A stretch of DNA of 64,000 nucleotides from Streptomyces qaidamensis (lineage in GTDB: Bacteria > Actinomycetota > Actinomycetes > Streptomycetales > Streptomycetaceae). The notes beneath the pieces are model-generated. The model worked only from the letters and a program-made list of their open reading frames with translations. It was not told the origin of the DNA and made no database searches. Where the stretch lies: contig NZ_CP015098.1 of the NCBI RefSeq assembly GCF_001611795.1, forward strand, positions 3,720,001 through 3,784,000. Direction: 5' to 3'. This document shows, in pieces, positions 40,653 through 51,265 of this stretch. A program made the position numbers and the translations under genes. How positions within the stretch are numbered: position 1 is the first letter of the stretch; each line of letters opens with the position of its first letter.

Positions 40653-40752
40653 TTTCCGTTTCGGGATGCGGTTGTCCGTTATCGACGCGCTCTTCGTAGC
40701 AGGCCGTTCGTGGCCGGGTGACCACGTTGGTTTCTGACTTCGAGGAGTGACT

Positions 40753-41349
40753 ATGTCCGAGGTGAAGATCTCCGCCGCGACGCGCACCGAGTTCGGCAAG
40801 GGTGCCGCGCGCCGTATCCGTCGTGAAGACAAGGTTCCGGGTGTCCTGTACGGGCACGGTTCGGACCCGCTGCACCTGACCCTGCCGGGTCACGACCTGC
40901 TGATGGCGCTGCGTACGCCGAACGTGCTGATCGCGCTGGACATCGACGGCAAGGCGAACGAGCTGGCGATTCCGAAGTCGGTGCAGCGTGACCCGCTGAA
41001 GGGCTTCCTGGAGCACGTGGACCTGCTGCTGGTGAAGCGCGGCGAGCAGGTCAACGTCGACGTCTACGTCCACACCGAGGGTGAGCTGGCCCCGGGTGCC
41101 TTCCTGCTGGAGCACGTGCTGAACGCGCTGCCGGTCGAGGCCGAGGCGACGCACATCCCGGAGTCCGTGACCGTCTCCATCGAGGGTCTGGCGGCCGGTG
41201 ACTCCATCCTCGCCAAGGACATCACGCTGCCGAAGGGCACGACCCTGGCCGTCGAGGAGGACACCGTCGTCCTTCAGGTCCTGGCCGCGCAGGCCGAGGA
41301 GGCCGCGGAGGGCGAGGAGGCCGCTGAGGACGGGGCCGCCGAGGCCTGA
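40753..41349 (+). CDS. rplY: 50S ribosomal protein L25/general stress protein Ctc
   Basis: 198 residues. The N-terminal L25 domain (about 1-95) that binds 5S rRNA shows [19 protein letters not shown] and [11 protein letters not shown], followed by the Ctc/TL5 C-terminal domain (about 100-180) and an acidic [17 protein letters not shown] tail. The ATG at 40753 follows GAGGAG by five bases and is preferred to the GTG at 40747. It lies between prs and pth, the standard actinobacterial order. Confidence 0.96.
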   Translation: MSEVKISAATRTEFGKGAARRIRREDKVPGVLYGHGSDPLHLTLPGHDLLMALRTPNVLIALDIDGKANELAIPKSVQRDPLKGFLEHVDLLLVKRGEQVNVDVYVHTEGELAPGAFLLEHVLNALPVEAEATHIPESVTVSIEGLAAGDSILAKDITLPKGTTLAVEEDTVVLQVLAAQAEEAAEGEEAAEDGAAEA

Positions 41350-41367
41350 TCCTCTGCGTCGTCGTTT

Positions 41368-41402
41368 GTCGGCCGCTGTTCCCGTGCGGGGCAGCGGCCG
41401 AC
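41368..41402 (+). terminator. Hairpin between rplY and pth
   Basis: Perfect 11-bp stem GTCGGCCGCTG (41368-41378) with 41392-41402; the loop contains CCCG/CGGG. It lies 19 bp after the rplY stop and 16 bp before the pth start, so it could attenuate read-through into pth. Confidence 0.65.
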
Positions 41403-41417
41403 GCGTATGAAGGAGAC

Positions 41418-42020
41418 ATGGACGTGACGACCGATGCGGCCGCTCCCTGGTTGATCGTGGGGCTGGGCAATCCGGGGCCGGAGTACGCGGGGAACCGGCA
41501 CAACGTGGGTTTCATGGTGGCCGATCTGCTGGCGGACCGGGCCGGGGGGAGGTTCAAGCGGGCCGGGCGGGCGCAGGCGCAGGTAGTGGAGGGCCGGATC
41601 GGGCCGCCGGGGCCGTCGAACCGGCGGGTGGTTCTGGCGAAGCCGATGTCGTTCATGAATCTGTCGGGTGGGCCGGTGAACGCGCTGCGGGATTTCTACA
41701 AGGTGCCGGTGGCTCATGTGGTGGCGATTCATGATGAGTTGGACATCGATTACGGGGTGTTGCGGCTGAAGCTCGGTGGTGGCGACAACGGGCACAACGG
41801 GTTGAAGTCGATGACGAAGGCGTTCGGGTCGGATTATCACCGGGTGCGGTTCGGGATCGGGCGGCCGCCGGGGCGGATGCCGGTGGCGGATTTCGTGCTG
41901 AAGGATTTTTCGTCGGCGGAGCGCAAGGAGCTGGACTACTTCGTGGACCGGGCGGCGGATGCGGTGGAGTCGTTGGTGATCGATGGGTTGGAGCGGGCGC
42001 AAAGCACGTACAACTCCTGA
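41418..42020 (+). CDS. pth: Peptidyl-tRNA hydrolase
   Basis: 200 residues that recycle peptidyl-tRNA by cutting the ester bond. The family motifs are [20 protein letters not shown] with the catalytic His in NRHN and HDELDIDYG with the supporting Asp, plus [16 protein letters not shown] lies just before the ATG. It is the last gene of the glmU-prs-rplY-pth run. Confidence 0.97.
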   Translation: MDVTTDAAAPWLIVGLGNPGPEYAGNRHNVGFMVADLLADRAGGRFKRAGRAQAQVVEGRIGPPGPSNRRVVLAKPMSFMNLSGGPVNALRDFYKVPVAHVVAIHDELDIDYGVLRLKLGGGDNGHNGLKSMTKAFGSDYHRVRFGIGRPPGRMPVADFVLKDFSSAERKELDYFVDRAADAVESLVIDGLERAQSTYNS

Positions 42021-42050
42021 CTTGTCCCCCGGCGAGGTTGACGGGTCGTT

Positions 42051-42081
42051 CAGGCATGGCCAATGATCCCGGCCATGCCTG
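42051..42081 (+). repeat. Perfect inverted repeat over the start codons of the following gene
   Basis: CAGGCATGGCC (42051-42061) and its complement (42071-42081) with a 9-nt loop. The two candidate ATG codons of the next gene (42063 and 42075) lie in the loop and in the right arm. It may be the pth terminator or a translation-control hairpin. Confidence 0.7.
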
Positions 42082-42566
42082 CCCATGCCGCGTCTTCGTC
42101 CCCGGCCTCGGCCGTCGTGTTGCGGTTCGGGCGGTTCGCGGCGATGGGTACGGTCGCGGTGCTGATCCTGATCGCGGGTGTGTGGGCGTCGTGGGGTACG
42201 GCGCAGCACGTGATGCTGACGAAGGGCCGGGAGCGGGGCACGGTCGAGGTGGCGCGGTGTGGGCCGGACACGTGCTGGGGGCGGTTCACGCCGTTGTCGG
42301 AGGGGTCGCAGCCGCGGTCGCGGGTGGTGCTGGAGAAGTCGGTCGCGGTGGAGAAGGGCCGGACCTACACGGTGGTCGTGAAGCCCGGCGGTGACGACGC
42401 GGTGCGTTCGGGCCCGGCGGGGGTGTTGTACGCGTGGGTTCCGCTGGGTGGTGCGCTGTTGCTGGCGTCGGTCGTGGTGGCGGGTGGTCTGTTGCGGACG
42501 CGGGCGGCGTGGGTGCTGGCGTTGTCGGGGGTGGCGTTGCTGACGGCGGCGTTCGTAGCCGTTTGA
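42063..42566 (+). CDS. Two-span membrane protein, unknown function
   Basis: 167 residues from ATG 42063 (163 from ATG 42075). Two membrane segments (about 27-45, GTVAVLILIAGVWASWG, and about 122-160) flank an exported beta-rich loop with a Cys-x4-Cys pair in VARCGPDTCWGRF. No family was recognised, and no ribosome site is evident. It lies 43 bp after pth, separated by a perfect hairpin, and its codon use fits the organism. It is probably a real gene because codon third positions follow the GC pattern. Confidence 0.6.
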   Translation: MIPAMPAHAASSSPASAVVLRFGRFAAMGTVAVLILIAGVWASWGTAQHVMLTKGRERGTVEVARCGPDTCWGRFTPLSEGSQPRSRVVLEKSVAVEKGRTYTVVVKPGGDDAVRSGPAGVLYAWVPLGGALLLASVVVAGGLLRTRAAWVLALSGVALLTAAFVAV

Positions 42567-42702
42567 GGGGTTGGGTCGTTCTCTTCTTCGTGGTGGGGCG
42601 AGCGTTGTGTGTTCGTGATTGACGTGTCGGCGGACGAGGCTGGAAGCTGAGCCGCCCCCTCCACATCTTCCCGCTCACTTCTCGAAGATGGACTACCTCC
42701 CC

Positions 42703-43395
42703 ATGCGAACCCTCTCGCGTTTCGGCGCTGTGTGCGCCGCCGCTTCCGCGGTCCTTCTGATCGCTCCGGCCGCTCAGGCCAGTCCTCCCGGTGACAACGG
42801 GACGGTGAAGATCCATGACGCCTCGACGGGCGAGGAGCTGCGCCGTAACGAGCCGCATGTGTGCACGTTCTACCTGGATGCCTTCGGTTTCGACGGTGGT
42901 CAGGAGGTCGACTGGCACATCGATGCGATCCCTCCGAGTGAGAACAAGGGGGAGACGGTGAAGTCCGGTGCGCTGACGCTGGACGCCGAGGGTCACGGCC
43001 GCAGTGGGGACCTGTCGCTGCCCGACGGGCACTACAAGCTGTTCTGGAACTTCGAGGGCGAGAAGGGCTCGGCCAAGCACAAGGTGTTCTGGACGGACTG
43101 TGAGGACGAGCAGGAGCCGGGTGGTGCGACGCCGTCCGGGTCGGCTTCGCCGTCGTCCTCGTCGGGGGCGTCCGAGGCGCCGTCGGGTGAGCCGGACGGG
43201 TCGGCGTCGCCGAGTTCGTCGGTGGGCGGGGGTGGGCCGGCGTCCGCGTCGCCGTCCCCGCAGGGCGGTACGGACGGTGACCTTGCCGAGACGGGCAATG
43301 GGGCCCCGGTGGGTGTGCTGTCGGGTGTCGCGGCGGCGCTGTTGGCGGCGGGCGGTTTCCTGGTGGTCCGGCGCCGGCGGGCCGGCCGCGGCTGA
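42703..43395 (+). CDS. Sortase-anchored surface protein (LAETG motif)
   Basis: 230 residues from ATG 42703 (ATG 42688 is 15 nt upstream; neither has a strong ribosome site). A signal peptide (1-26) ends with APAAQA. The mature domain (about 28-120: CTFYLDAFGFDGGQEVDWHI, LPDGHYKLFWNFE) is beta-rich and contains paired Cys. A Ser/Pro/Gly linker leads to LAETG at 194, a hydrophobic span and RRRRAGRG, a sortase substrate tail. LAXTG is the motif preferred by Streptomyces class E sortases. The sortase gene is not in the window. Confidence 0.88.
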   Translation: MRTLSRFGAVCAAASAVLLIAPAAQASPPGDNGTVKIHDASTGEELRRNEPHVCTFYLDAFGFDGGQEVDWHIDAIPPSENKGETVKSGALTLDAEGHGRSGDLSLPDGHYKLFWNFEGEKGSAKHKVFWTDCEDEQEPGGATPSGSASPSSSSGASEAPSGEPDGSASPSSSVGGGGPASASPSPQGGTDGDLAETGNGAPVGVLSGVAAALLAAGGFLVVRRRRAGRG

Positions 43396-43402
43396 CGTAC
43401 GG

Positions 43403-43449
43403 CACGACCGTGCCCCCGGACCTGAGCGAGGTCCGGGGGCACGGTCGTG
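43403..43449. terminator. Bidirectional terminator, 21-bp stem
   Basis: CACGACCGTGCCCCCGGACC (43403-43422) and T43423 pair with 43429-43449 around a five-base loop. It lies 8 bp after the surface-protein stop and 13 bp after the ppc stop, serving both convergent genes. Confidence 0.9.
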
Positions 43450-43461
43450 TGCGGGGCCGGT

Positions 43462-46194
<2,733 letters not shown>

Positions 46195-46392
46195 AGGTGC
46201 GGCTCCTTGCAGTGTTGAAGCTCGTCTGGGAGGGGAACCCGGACGGCGTCTCGCGCGGCGGGGCGCCGCATACGGTCCGGACATCCGGGAGGAAATCAGA
46301 GCGGACCGCGCTGTCCGACCGACTCCAGGATAGGTGTCGGCCGTGACGCGCAGGCTCGTGGGCTCTTGCCGCCGGGCGACGCACTGCCATAC

Positions 46393-46421
46393 TTACGATG
46401 CCGTAGGTTACGGACCCGTAG
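46393..46421. promoter_or_regulatory. Tandem operator upstream of the desaturase-TetR operon
   Basis: Two inverted repeats on a 15-bp period: TTACGA-TG-CCGTAG (46393-46406) and TTACGG-AC-CCGTAG (46408-46421). A -10-like TAGGTT (46404-46409) overlaps them. TetR repressors often bind such sites and the TetR gene is the second gene of the operon, so auto-repression is likely. The link is inferred. Confidence 0.55.
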
Positions 46422-46488
46422 GAAGCACGTCACGGTTCCCGTGCTCCGGCCACTCCCTCTCCATCCACATACCCCCCAGGGGACGCGT

Positions 46489-47502
46489 ATGACCAGTAGC
46501 TCCGACGTGATCGACACCGCCTCTGAGGCGCCCGGTCAGGCCACCGACGCCGCATCCGCCACGCTGGGCGGCGAGAAGAAGCGGTCCATCGAGCAGATCG
46601 CCCTGCTCCTCTTCATCACCGTCCCGTTCGTCGCGCTGCTGGCGGCGGTTCCGCTGGCGTGGGGATGGGGGGTGAGCTGGCTGGACCTCGGTCTGCTGGT
46701 CTTCTTCTACTACCTCGGGTGTCACGGCATCACGATCGGCTTCCACCGTCACTTCACCCATGGGTCCTTCAAGGCCAAGCGGCCGCTGAAGATCGCGCTG
46801 GCGATCGCGGGGTCGATGGCGGTCGAGGGTCCGCTGGTGCGCTGGGTGGCCGATCACCGCAAGCACCACAAGTTCTCCGACGCGGAGGGTGACCCGCATT
46901 CGCCGTGGCGGTTCGGGGAGACCCTCCCGGCGCTGATGAAGGGCCTGTGGTGGGCACACATCGGATGGATGTTCGACGAGGAGCAGACGTCGCAGGAGAA
47001 GTACGCGCCGGACCTGATCAAGGACAAGACGCTCCGGAACATCTCCCGCCAGTTCGCGCTGTGGACGGTGGTGTCGCTGGCGCTGCCGCCGCTGATCGGC
47101 GGTCTGGTCACGATGTCCTGGTGGGGCGCGTTCACCGGGTTCTTCTGGGGTTCGCTCGTCCGGGTGGCCCTGCTGCACCATGTGACCTGGTCGATCAACT
47201 CGATCTGCCACGCGGTGGGCAAGCGGCCCTTCAAGTCGCGTGACCGTTCGGGCAACGTGTGGTGGCTGGCGGTCCTGTCCTGCGGTGAGTCCTGGCACAA
47301 CCTGCACCACGCCGACCCGACCTCGGCGCGGCACGGCGTGATGCGCGGCCAGCTGGATTCGTCCGCCCGGCTGATCCGCTGGTTCGAGATGGCGGGTTGG
47401 GCGTACGACGTGCGCTGGCCGTCACGCTCCCGTATCGATTCGCGCCGTAACACCGGGGAAGGCGGCTCCCCGCGCGGGAAGGAGCCCGTCGAGGCGGCAT
47501 GA
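46489..47502 (+). CDS. Acyl-CoA/fatty-acid desaturase
   Basis: 337 residues. Integral membrane delta-9-type desaturase with the three His boxes: HRHFTH (86-91), HRKHH (123-127) and HNLHH near 259. About four membrane segments surround them. The enzyme introduces a cis double bond to keep membranes fluid, using ferredoxin or a related donor. AGGGG precedes the ATG at 46489. The stop overlaps the TetR start as ATGA. Confidence 0.95.
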   Translation: MTSSSDVIDTASEAPGQATDAASATLGGEKKRSIEQIALLLFITVPFVALLAAVPLAWGWGVSWLDLGLLVFFYYLGCHGITIGFHRHFTHGSFKAKRPLKIALAIAGSMAVEGPLVRWVADHRKHHKFSDAEGDPHSPWRFGETLPALMKGLWWAHIGWMFDEEQTSQEKYAPDLIKDKTLRNISRQFALWTVVSLALPPLIGGLVTMSWWGAFTGFFWGSLVRVALLHHVTWSINSICHAVGKRPFKSRDRSGNVWWLAVLSCGESWHNLHHADPTSARHGVMRGQLDSSARLIRWFEMAGWAYDVRWPSRSRIDSRRNTGEGGSPRGKEPVEAA

Positions 47503-48176
47503 TGGTCGCTGTGGCGACCGACTCGAGCAGCACCCCAGGCAATGACAAGCCGCGGCGAGCGCGTCGCACCCGGATGACCGGTGCCGAGCGCCGTCAGCAG
47601 CTGCTGGAGATCGGTCGCACGCTCTTCGCTGCGAAGGGGTTCGAGGGCACGTCGGTGGAGGAGATCGCGGCGAAGGCCGGGGTCTCGAAGCCGGTGGTGT
47701 ACGAGCACTTCGGCGGCAAGGAAGGACTGTACGCGGTCGTCGTGGACCGTGAGATGCGGCGTCTGCTGGACATGGTGACCAGCTCGCTCACGGCCGGTCA
47801 CCCTCGCGAACTGTGCGAACAGGCGGCGTTCGCCCTGCTGGACTACATCGAGGAGTACACGGACGGGTTCCGCATCCTGGTCCGTGACTCCCCCATCCCC
47901 CAGTCGACGGGTTCCTTCGCCTCGCTGATCTCGGACATCGCCACCCAGGTGGAGGACATCCTGGGCCGCGAGTTCAAGAGCCGCGGCTTCGACCCCAAGC
48001 TGGCGCCGCTGTACGCCCAGGCCCTGGTCGGCATGGTCGCCCTGACCGGCCAGTGGTGGCTGGACGTGCGCAGGCCGAAGAAGGCCGAGGTGGCCGCGCA
48101 CCTGGTGAACCTGGCGTGGCACGGCTTGGACGGGATAGAGGCCAAGCCGCACCTGATAGGGCGCCGCAAGGCCTGA
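47499..48176 (+). CDS. TetR-family regulator coupled to the desaturase
   Basis: 225 residues. The N-terminal HTH (about 25-75) is a good TetR match: RRQQLLEIGRTLFAAKGFEG, TSVEEIAAKAGVSKPVVYEH, FGGKEGLYAVV. The C-terminal ligand domain resembles the TetR class linked to fatty-acid genes. ATG 47499 overlaps the desaturase stop as ATGA; ATG 47502 is the next codon. It likely represses the operon through the repeats at 46393-46421, perhaps sensing acyl-CoA. Confidence 0.92.
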   Translation: MMVAVATDSSSTPGNDKPRRARRTRMTGAERRQQLLEIGRTLFAAKGFEGTSVEEIAAKAGVSKPVVYEHFGGKEGLYAVVVDREMRRLLDMVTSSLTAGHPRELCEQAAFALLDYIEEYTDGFRILVRDSPIPQSTGSFASLISDIATQVEDILGREFKSRGFDPKLAPLYAQALVGMVALTGQWWLDVRRPKKAEVAAHLVNLAWHGLDGIEAKPHLIGRRKA

Positions 48177-48177
48177 T

Positions 48178-48202
48178 CCGGGACGATGGCGCACCGTCCC
48201 GG
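48178..48202. terminator. Hairpin between TetR and tam genes
   Basis: CCGGGACG (48178-48185) pairs with CGTCCCGG (48195-48202), loop of nine, one base after the TetR stop and 21 bp from the tam stop. Confidence 0.65.
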
Positions 48203-48223
48203 CCGACGTGACCGGGGCGGTGA

Positions 48224-49054
48224 TCAGTCCTGCCTGCGGGCGACGGCGAACACCCGGCGGAACGGGAACGGTGTGCCGTGCGGGCCGGCCGGATACGCCT
48301 CGCACAGGGCCGCCCGGTACTCGGCGACGAAGGCCTCCCGCGCCTCGGGCTCGTCGGCGAGGGCGGTCAGCACGGGCCGCAGTCCGGTCCCCTTCACCCA
48401 GTCGAGCACCGGGTCCTCGCCCTGGAGCAGATGGATGTACGTCGTCTCCCACACGTCGGCCGCGCAGCCGAGGGGCGTCAGCCGCTCCAGGTAGGCCCCG
48501 GGATCGAGGACGGCGTCGGCGTGGCGCAGGATGCCGTCGAGCCGGTCCCGCCAGCGCGGGGAGGCGGCGAGTTCGCGCATGAGCCGGTGGCTGGGGGCGT
48601 CGAAGTTGCCCGGCACCTGGAAGGCGAGGGTGCCGCCCGGCTTCAGCCCGGCCGTCCAGTCGGCGAACCGTTCGGCGTGCCCGGGCACCCACTGCAGCGT
48701 GGCGTTGCTGACGATCAGGTCGAACGGCTCGCCCGGCGTCCACGTCCGTACGTCGGCGTGGCCGAAGTCGAGACGCCCGCCGCCCGAGGTCGGCCCCTCG
48801 TGATCGACGTGGGCCTTGTCGAGCATCTCGGGCGAGTTGTCGTAGCCGGTGATCAGGGCGGTGGGCCAGCGGGCGGCGAGCAGTGCGGTGACGTTGCCGG
48901 GGCCGCAGCCGAGGTCGGCGATGCGGGGACGGTCTGCGGGCGGCTGCGTGGGCAGGTCGGGGACGCGGGCGAGGAGGTCGGCGAAGGGGCGCGCGCGGTG
49001 GCCGACGTGCCGGAGGTACTGGGCGGGGTCCCAGGCGGGGACGGCTGCGGGCAT
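48224..49054 (-). CDS. tam: Trans-aconitate 2-methyltransferase
   Basis: 276 residues. SAM-dependent methylation of trans-aconitate, a toxic isomer that inhibits aconitase. The SAM loop is IADLGCGPGNVTALL (about 45-59), followed by ITGYDNSPEMLDKA and FDLIVSNATLQWVPG; YLERLTPLGCAADVWETTY and PFRRVFAVAR match Tam. The ATG at 49054 follows AGGAGG. It is divergent from the MarR-type gene tamR, with operators between. Confidence 0.95.
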   Translation of the reverse strand: MPAAVPAWDPAQYLRHVGHRARPFADLLARVPDLPTQPPADRPRIADLGCGPGNVTALLAARWPTALITGYDNSPEMLDKAHVDHEGPTSGGGRLDFGHADVRTWTPGEPFDLIVSNATLQWVPGHAERFADWTAGLKPGGTLAFQVPGNFDAPSHRLMRELAASPRWRDRLDGILRHADAVLDPGAYLERLTPLGCAADVWETTYIHLLQGEDPVLDWVKGTGLRPVLTALADEPEAREAFVAEYRAALCEAYPAGPHGTPFPFRRVFAVARRQD

Positions 49055-49116
49055 GGGTCCTCCTGGTGTCCTGGTGGTGCCGTACGGGACGCACACCCAG
49101 CGTGATCGAGAATCTA

Positions 49117-49145
49117 TCTCGATGTCAAGAAACTAGACATCAAGA
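49117..49145. promoter_or_regulatory. TamR-type operators between tam and tamR
   Basis: Two related 14-bp sites: TCTCGATGTCAAGA (49117-49130) and ACTAGACATCAAGA (49132-49145; inverted, TCTTGATGTCTAGT). The first is a near-palindrome of TCTyGAyrTCrAGA. The dyad ATCGAG-N7-CTCGAT (49105-49123) overlaps the first site. The location between divergent tam and tamR fits MarR-type control; in S. coelicolor TamR reportedly controls both genes in response to citrate-type ligands. Confidence 0.7.
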
Positions 49146-49180
49146 GACTCTACGTCGACACAACCACTACACTGATCGTC

Positions 49181-49678
49181 ATGGAGGACGAGGTCGATCG
49201 GCTGGTCGCAGCGTGGCGCCGGGAGCGCCCGGACCTCGACGTGGAACCGCTCGAGGTACTCAGCCGTGTGAGCAGACTGGCCCGCCATCTGGACCGGGCC
49301 CGGCGGCTGGCGTTCTCGGAGCACAACCTGGAGCCGTGGGAGTTCGACGTCCTGACGGCCCTGCGCCGCGCGGGCACGCCGTACCAGCTCTCGCCGGGAC
49401 AGCTCCTCACCCAGACCCTGGTCACCTCGGGCACGATGACGAACCGCATCGACCGCCTGGCCAAGAAAGGCCTGGTGGAGCGGCTCCCCGACCCCAGTGA
49501 CCGCCGCGGCGTCCTGGTCCGGCTGACGGACGAGGGACGGGACCGCGCGGACCAGGCCCTGGCGGGTCTGCTGGCCCAGGAGCGGGCGATCCTCGCGGAG
49601 CTCTCCCGAGCCCAGCGCGGCGAACTGGCGGGGCTGCTACGCCAGCTGACCGCCCCGTTCGACAACATCCCCGGCTAG
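49181..49678 (+). CDS. tamR: MarR-family regulator TamR
   Basis: 165 residues with a winged HTH: LARRLAFSEHNLEPWEFDVL, LLTQTLVTSGTMTNRIDRLAKKGLVERLPDPSDRRGVLVRLT (recognition helix and wing). TamR binds trans-aconitate, citrate and related ligands in S. coelicolor and derepresses tam and TCA genes. The N-terminal extra helix (MEDEVDRLVAAWRRERPDLD) is typical. It is divergent from tam. Its last 42 bp overlap the response regulator gene on the opposite strand. Confidence 0.94.
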   Translation: MEDEVDRLVAAWRRERPDLDVEPLEVLSRVSRLARHLDRARRLAFSEHNLEPWEFDVLTALRRAGTPYQLSPGQLLTQTLVTSGTMTNRIDRLAKKGLVERLPDPSDRRGVLVRLTDEGRDRADQALAGLLAQERAILAELSRAQRGELAGLLRQLTAPFDNIPG

Positions 49679-50404
49679 GTCCACGGGCCCGACCCCGGCC
49701 CGCCGCGCCAGCGCGACCGCGGCGAGGGTGGAGTGGACGCCGAGCTTGCCGAGGACGTTCTGCATATGGGTCCGTACGGTGTGCGGCGACAGGTACAAGC
49801 GCTCGGCGACCGCCTTGCGCCCCAGCCCCGCCACCATGCACCGCAGCACTTCCCGCTCACGCGGAGTGAGGGACTCGACGAGCCGCTCGCTCTCGGTGCG
49901 GTGCTTGCGGGCCGCGGTGAGCTCCCGCAGTACGCCCGTCAGCAGGGCGGGAGGCAGATGGGTCTCCTCCCGCAGCACGCCCCGGATGACCGTGAGCAGC
50001 CGGGACAGCGAGCAGTCCTTGGCGACCCACCCCGAGGCACCGGCCTGCAGGGCGAGCGCGGCCCGCCGCGGATCGTCCTTCTCCGCGAGCACGACGATCC
50101 GTACGTTCGGCTGCGCCGAGCGCACTCCTGTGACCAGGGAGATCCCGTCGACGAGCCCGTCCTCGTTGCCCTCCTGCACGGGGACGGCCGGGCGGGCGCC
50201 CGGCACCTTGCCGCCCAGATCGGCGTCCACGAGCAGCACGTCGAACCGCCGCCCCTCGGCGACCGCGCGCTCCAGGCTGCGCAGCGCGGCCGGACCGCTG
50301 CCGGCCGCCGAGACGTCGACGTCGGGCTCGGCTGCCAGAGCCGCCGCGAGTGACTCCGCGAAGATGCGATGGTCGTCGACGACCAACACTCGGATGCGAA
50401 CCAC
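49637..50404 (-). CDS. NarL-family response regulator
   Basis: 255 residues from GTG 50404, which follows AAGGGGG. A receiver domain (1-150) has the acid pair DD (10-11), the phospho-acceptor Asp60 in VLLVDADLGG and the Lys in GWVAKDC, so it looks functional. An insertion of about 25 residues (GKVPGARPAVPVQEGNEDGL) follows the phosphorylation site. A LuxR HTH (about 200-250: LTPREREVLRCMVAGLGRKAVAERLYLSPHTV) ends it. No kinase is adjacent; the orphan kinase at 35452 is a conceivable but unsupported partner. The 3' end overlaps tamR by 42 bp, convergently. Confidence 0.92.
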   Translation of the reverse strand: MVRIRVLVVDDHRIFAESLAAALAAEPDVDVSAAGSGPAALRSLERAVAEGRRFDVLLVDADLGGKVPGARPAVPVQEGNEDGLVDGISLVTGVRSAQPNVRIVVLAEKDDPRRAALALQAGASGWVAKDCSLSRLLTVIRGVLREETHLPPALLTGVLRELTAARKHRTESERLVESLTPREREVLRCMVAGLGRKAVAERLYLSPHTVRTHMQNVLGKLGVHSTLAAVALARRAGVGPVDLAGDVVERGGQLA

Positions 50405-50710
50405 GAAACCCCCTTCCCCGAGCTCCCGAAGAGCAGGGGCTACCCCATCACCGGAGGATGACACCGCGCGGGTACGACGCCGGAGTGTCCGGATCTGCCG
50501 CGCCGACCGTCGGTCGTTGCCGCAGCAGCCTGTTCGGGTCGCCGCAGCCGCACGGCCGCCGCCGTGCAGTAACCGCTACCCCACCCCGGGCGTCGTACCC
50601 GGCTGTCTCGCCCCCTGATCGGCACCGGCCCCCACCGGTGCTGTTCATCAGAGTACGGACGGGGGCCCGGAGCGGAAGGTTATTTGCAGAACTGACTGTC
50701 CGACGCGTTT
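50405..50710. other. Intergenic region with a 13-bp inverted repeat pair
   Basis: 306 bp without a recognised gene, between a response-regulator gene (minus) and a GNAT gene (plus). CGGGTACGACGCC (50469-50481) and its complement (50589-50601) flank 107 bp. The interior has GC-rich hairpin words. It may be a divergent control region or a remnant of a small element. Confidence 0.5.
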
Positions 50711-51169
50711 ATGGTGTGCCGCATGTTCCGTCTTGAGACAGAAGTCGACAAGGCCCGACGTGATCTGCTCCGCACACGCCTGCGGGAGACGAACACGGCC
50801 GCCTCTCCGGTCCTGCGCGCTCTGCGCGGGACTCCGGACGAAAGGGACGCCCCCTTGCATGTGTGGGCTGTGAACGACGGCGACGACGATCTCGCCGGCG
50901 GCCTGGTCGGCCACACCTGGGCGACCTGGCTCCACGTGACGTACCTCTGGGTCGCCGAACGCCATCGCGGCAGGGGCCTGGGTGCGCGGTTGCTCGCGCA
51001 GGCGGAACACATCGCGACAACGTCCCGCGGCTGCCGCGCGGCCCGCCTGGAAACCTGGGACTTCCAGGCCCCGAGGTTCTACGAGAAGCAGGGGTACGAG
51101 GTGGTGAGCGTGATCCCGGACTATCCGCCGGGGATCACGGAGTACGCGTTGACGAAGAGGCTGGGCTGA
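50711..51169 (+). CDS. GNAT-family N-acetyltransferase
   Basis: 152 residues. FRLETEVDKARRDLLRTRLR is followed by GGLVGHTWATWLHVTYLWV, the acetyl-CoA loop ERHRGRGLGARLLAQAEHIA and FYEKQGYEVVSVI. ATG 50723 (MFRLETE) is an alternative start and may be the real one, since neither has a good ribosome site. It is a single gene. Substrate unknown. Confidence 0.8.
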   Translation: MVCRMFRLETEVDKARRDLLRTRLRETNTAASPVLRALRGTPDERDAPLHVWAVNDGDDDLAGGLVGHTWATWLHVTYLWVAERHRGRGLGARLLAQAEHIATTSRGCRAARLETWDFQAPRFYEKQGYEVVSVIPDYPPGITEYALTKRLG

Positions 51170-51265
51170 TCTGCGAGTGCGAAGCCCTCGATGACGTGCC
51201 ACCGTCATCCACCGATAGCGTTGGTTCGCTTGAGCTATCCCCCCACATGATCAACGGGAGACACA

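Noticed and set aside
49637..49678. Possible frameshift at the tamR / response regulator overlap
   Set aside because: Both frames end cleanly in stop codons and both C-termini look normal, so a true convergent overlap is more likely.
50350..50736. Plus-strand frame between the response regulator and GNAT genes
   Set aside because: No recognisable protein; the frame spans a control region and an inverted repeat.
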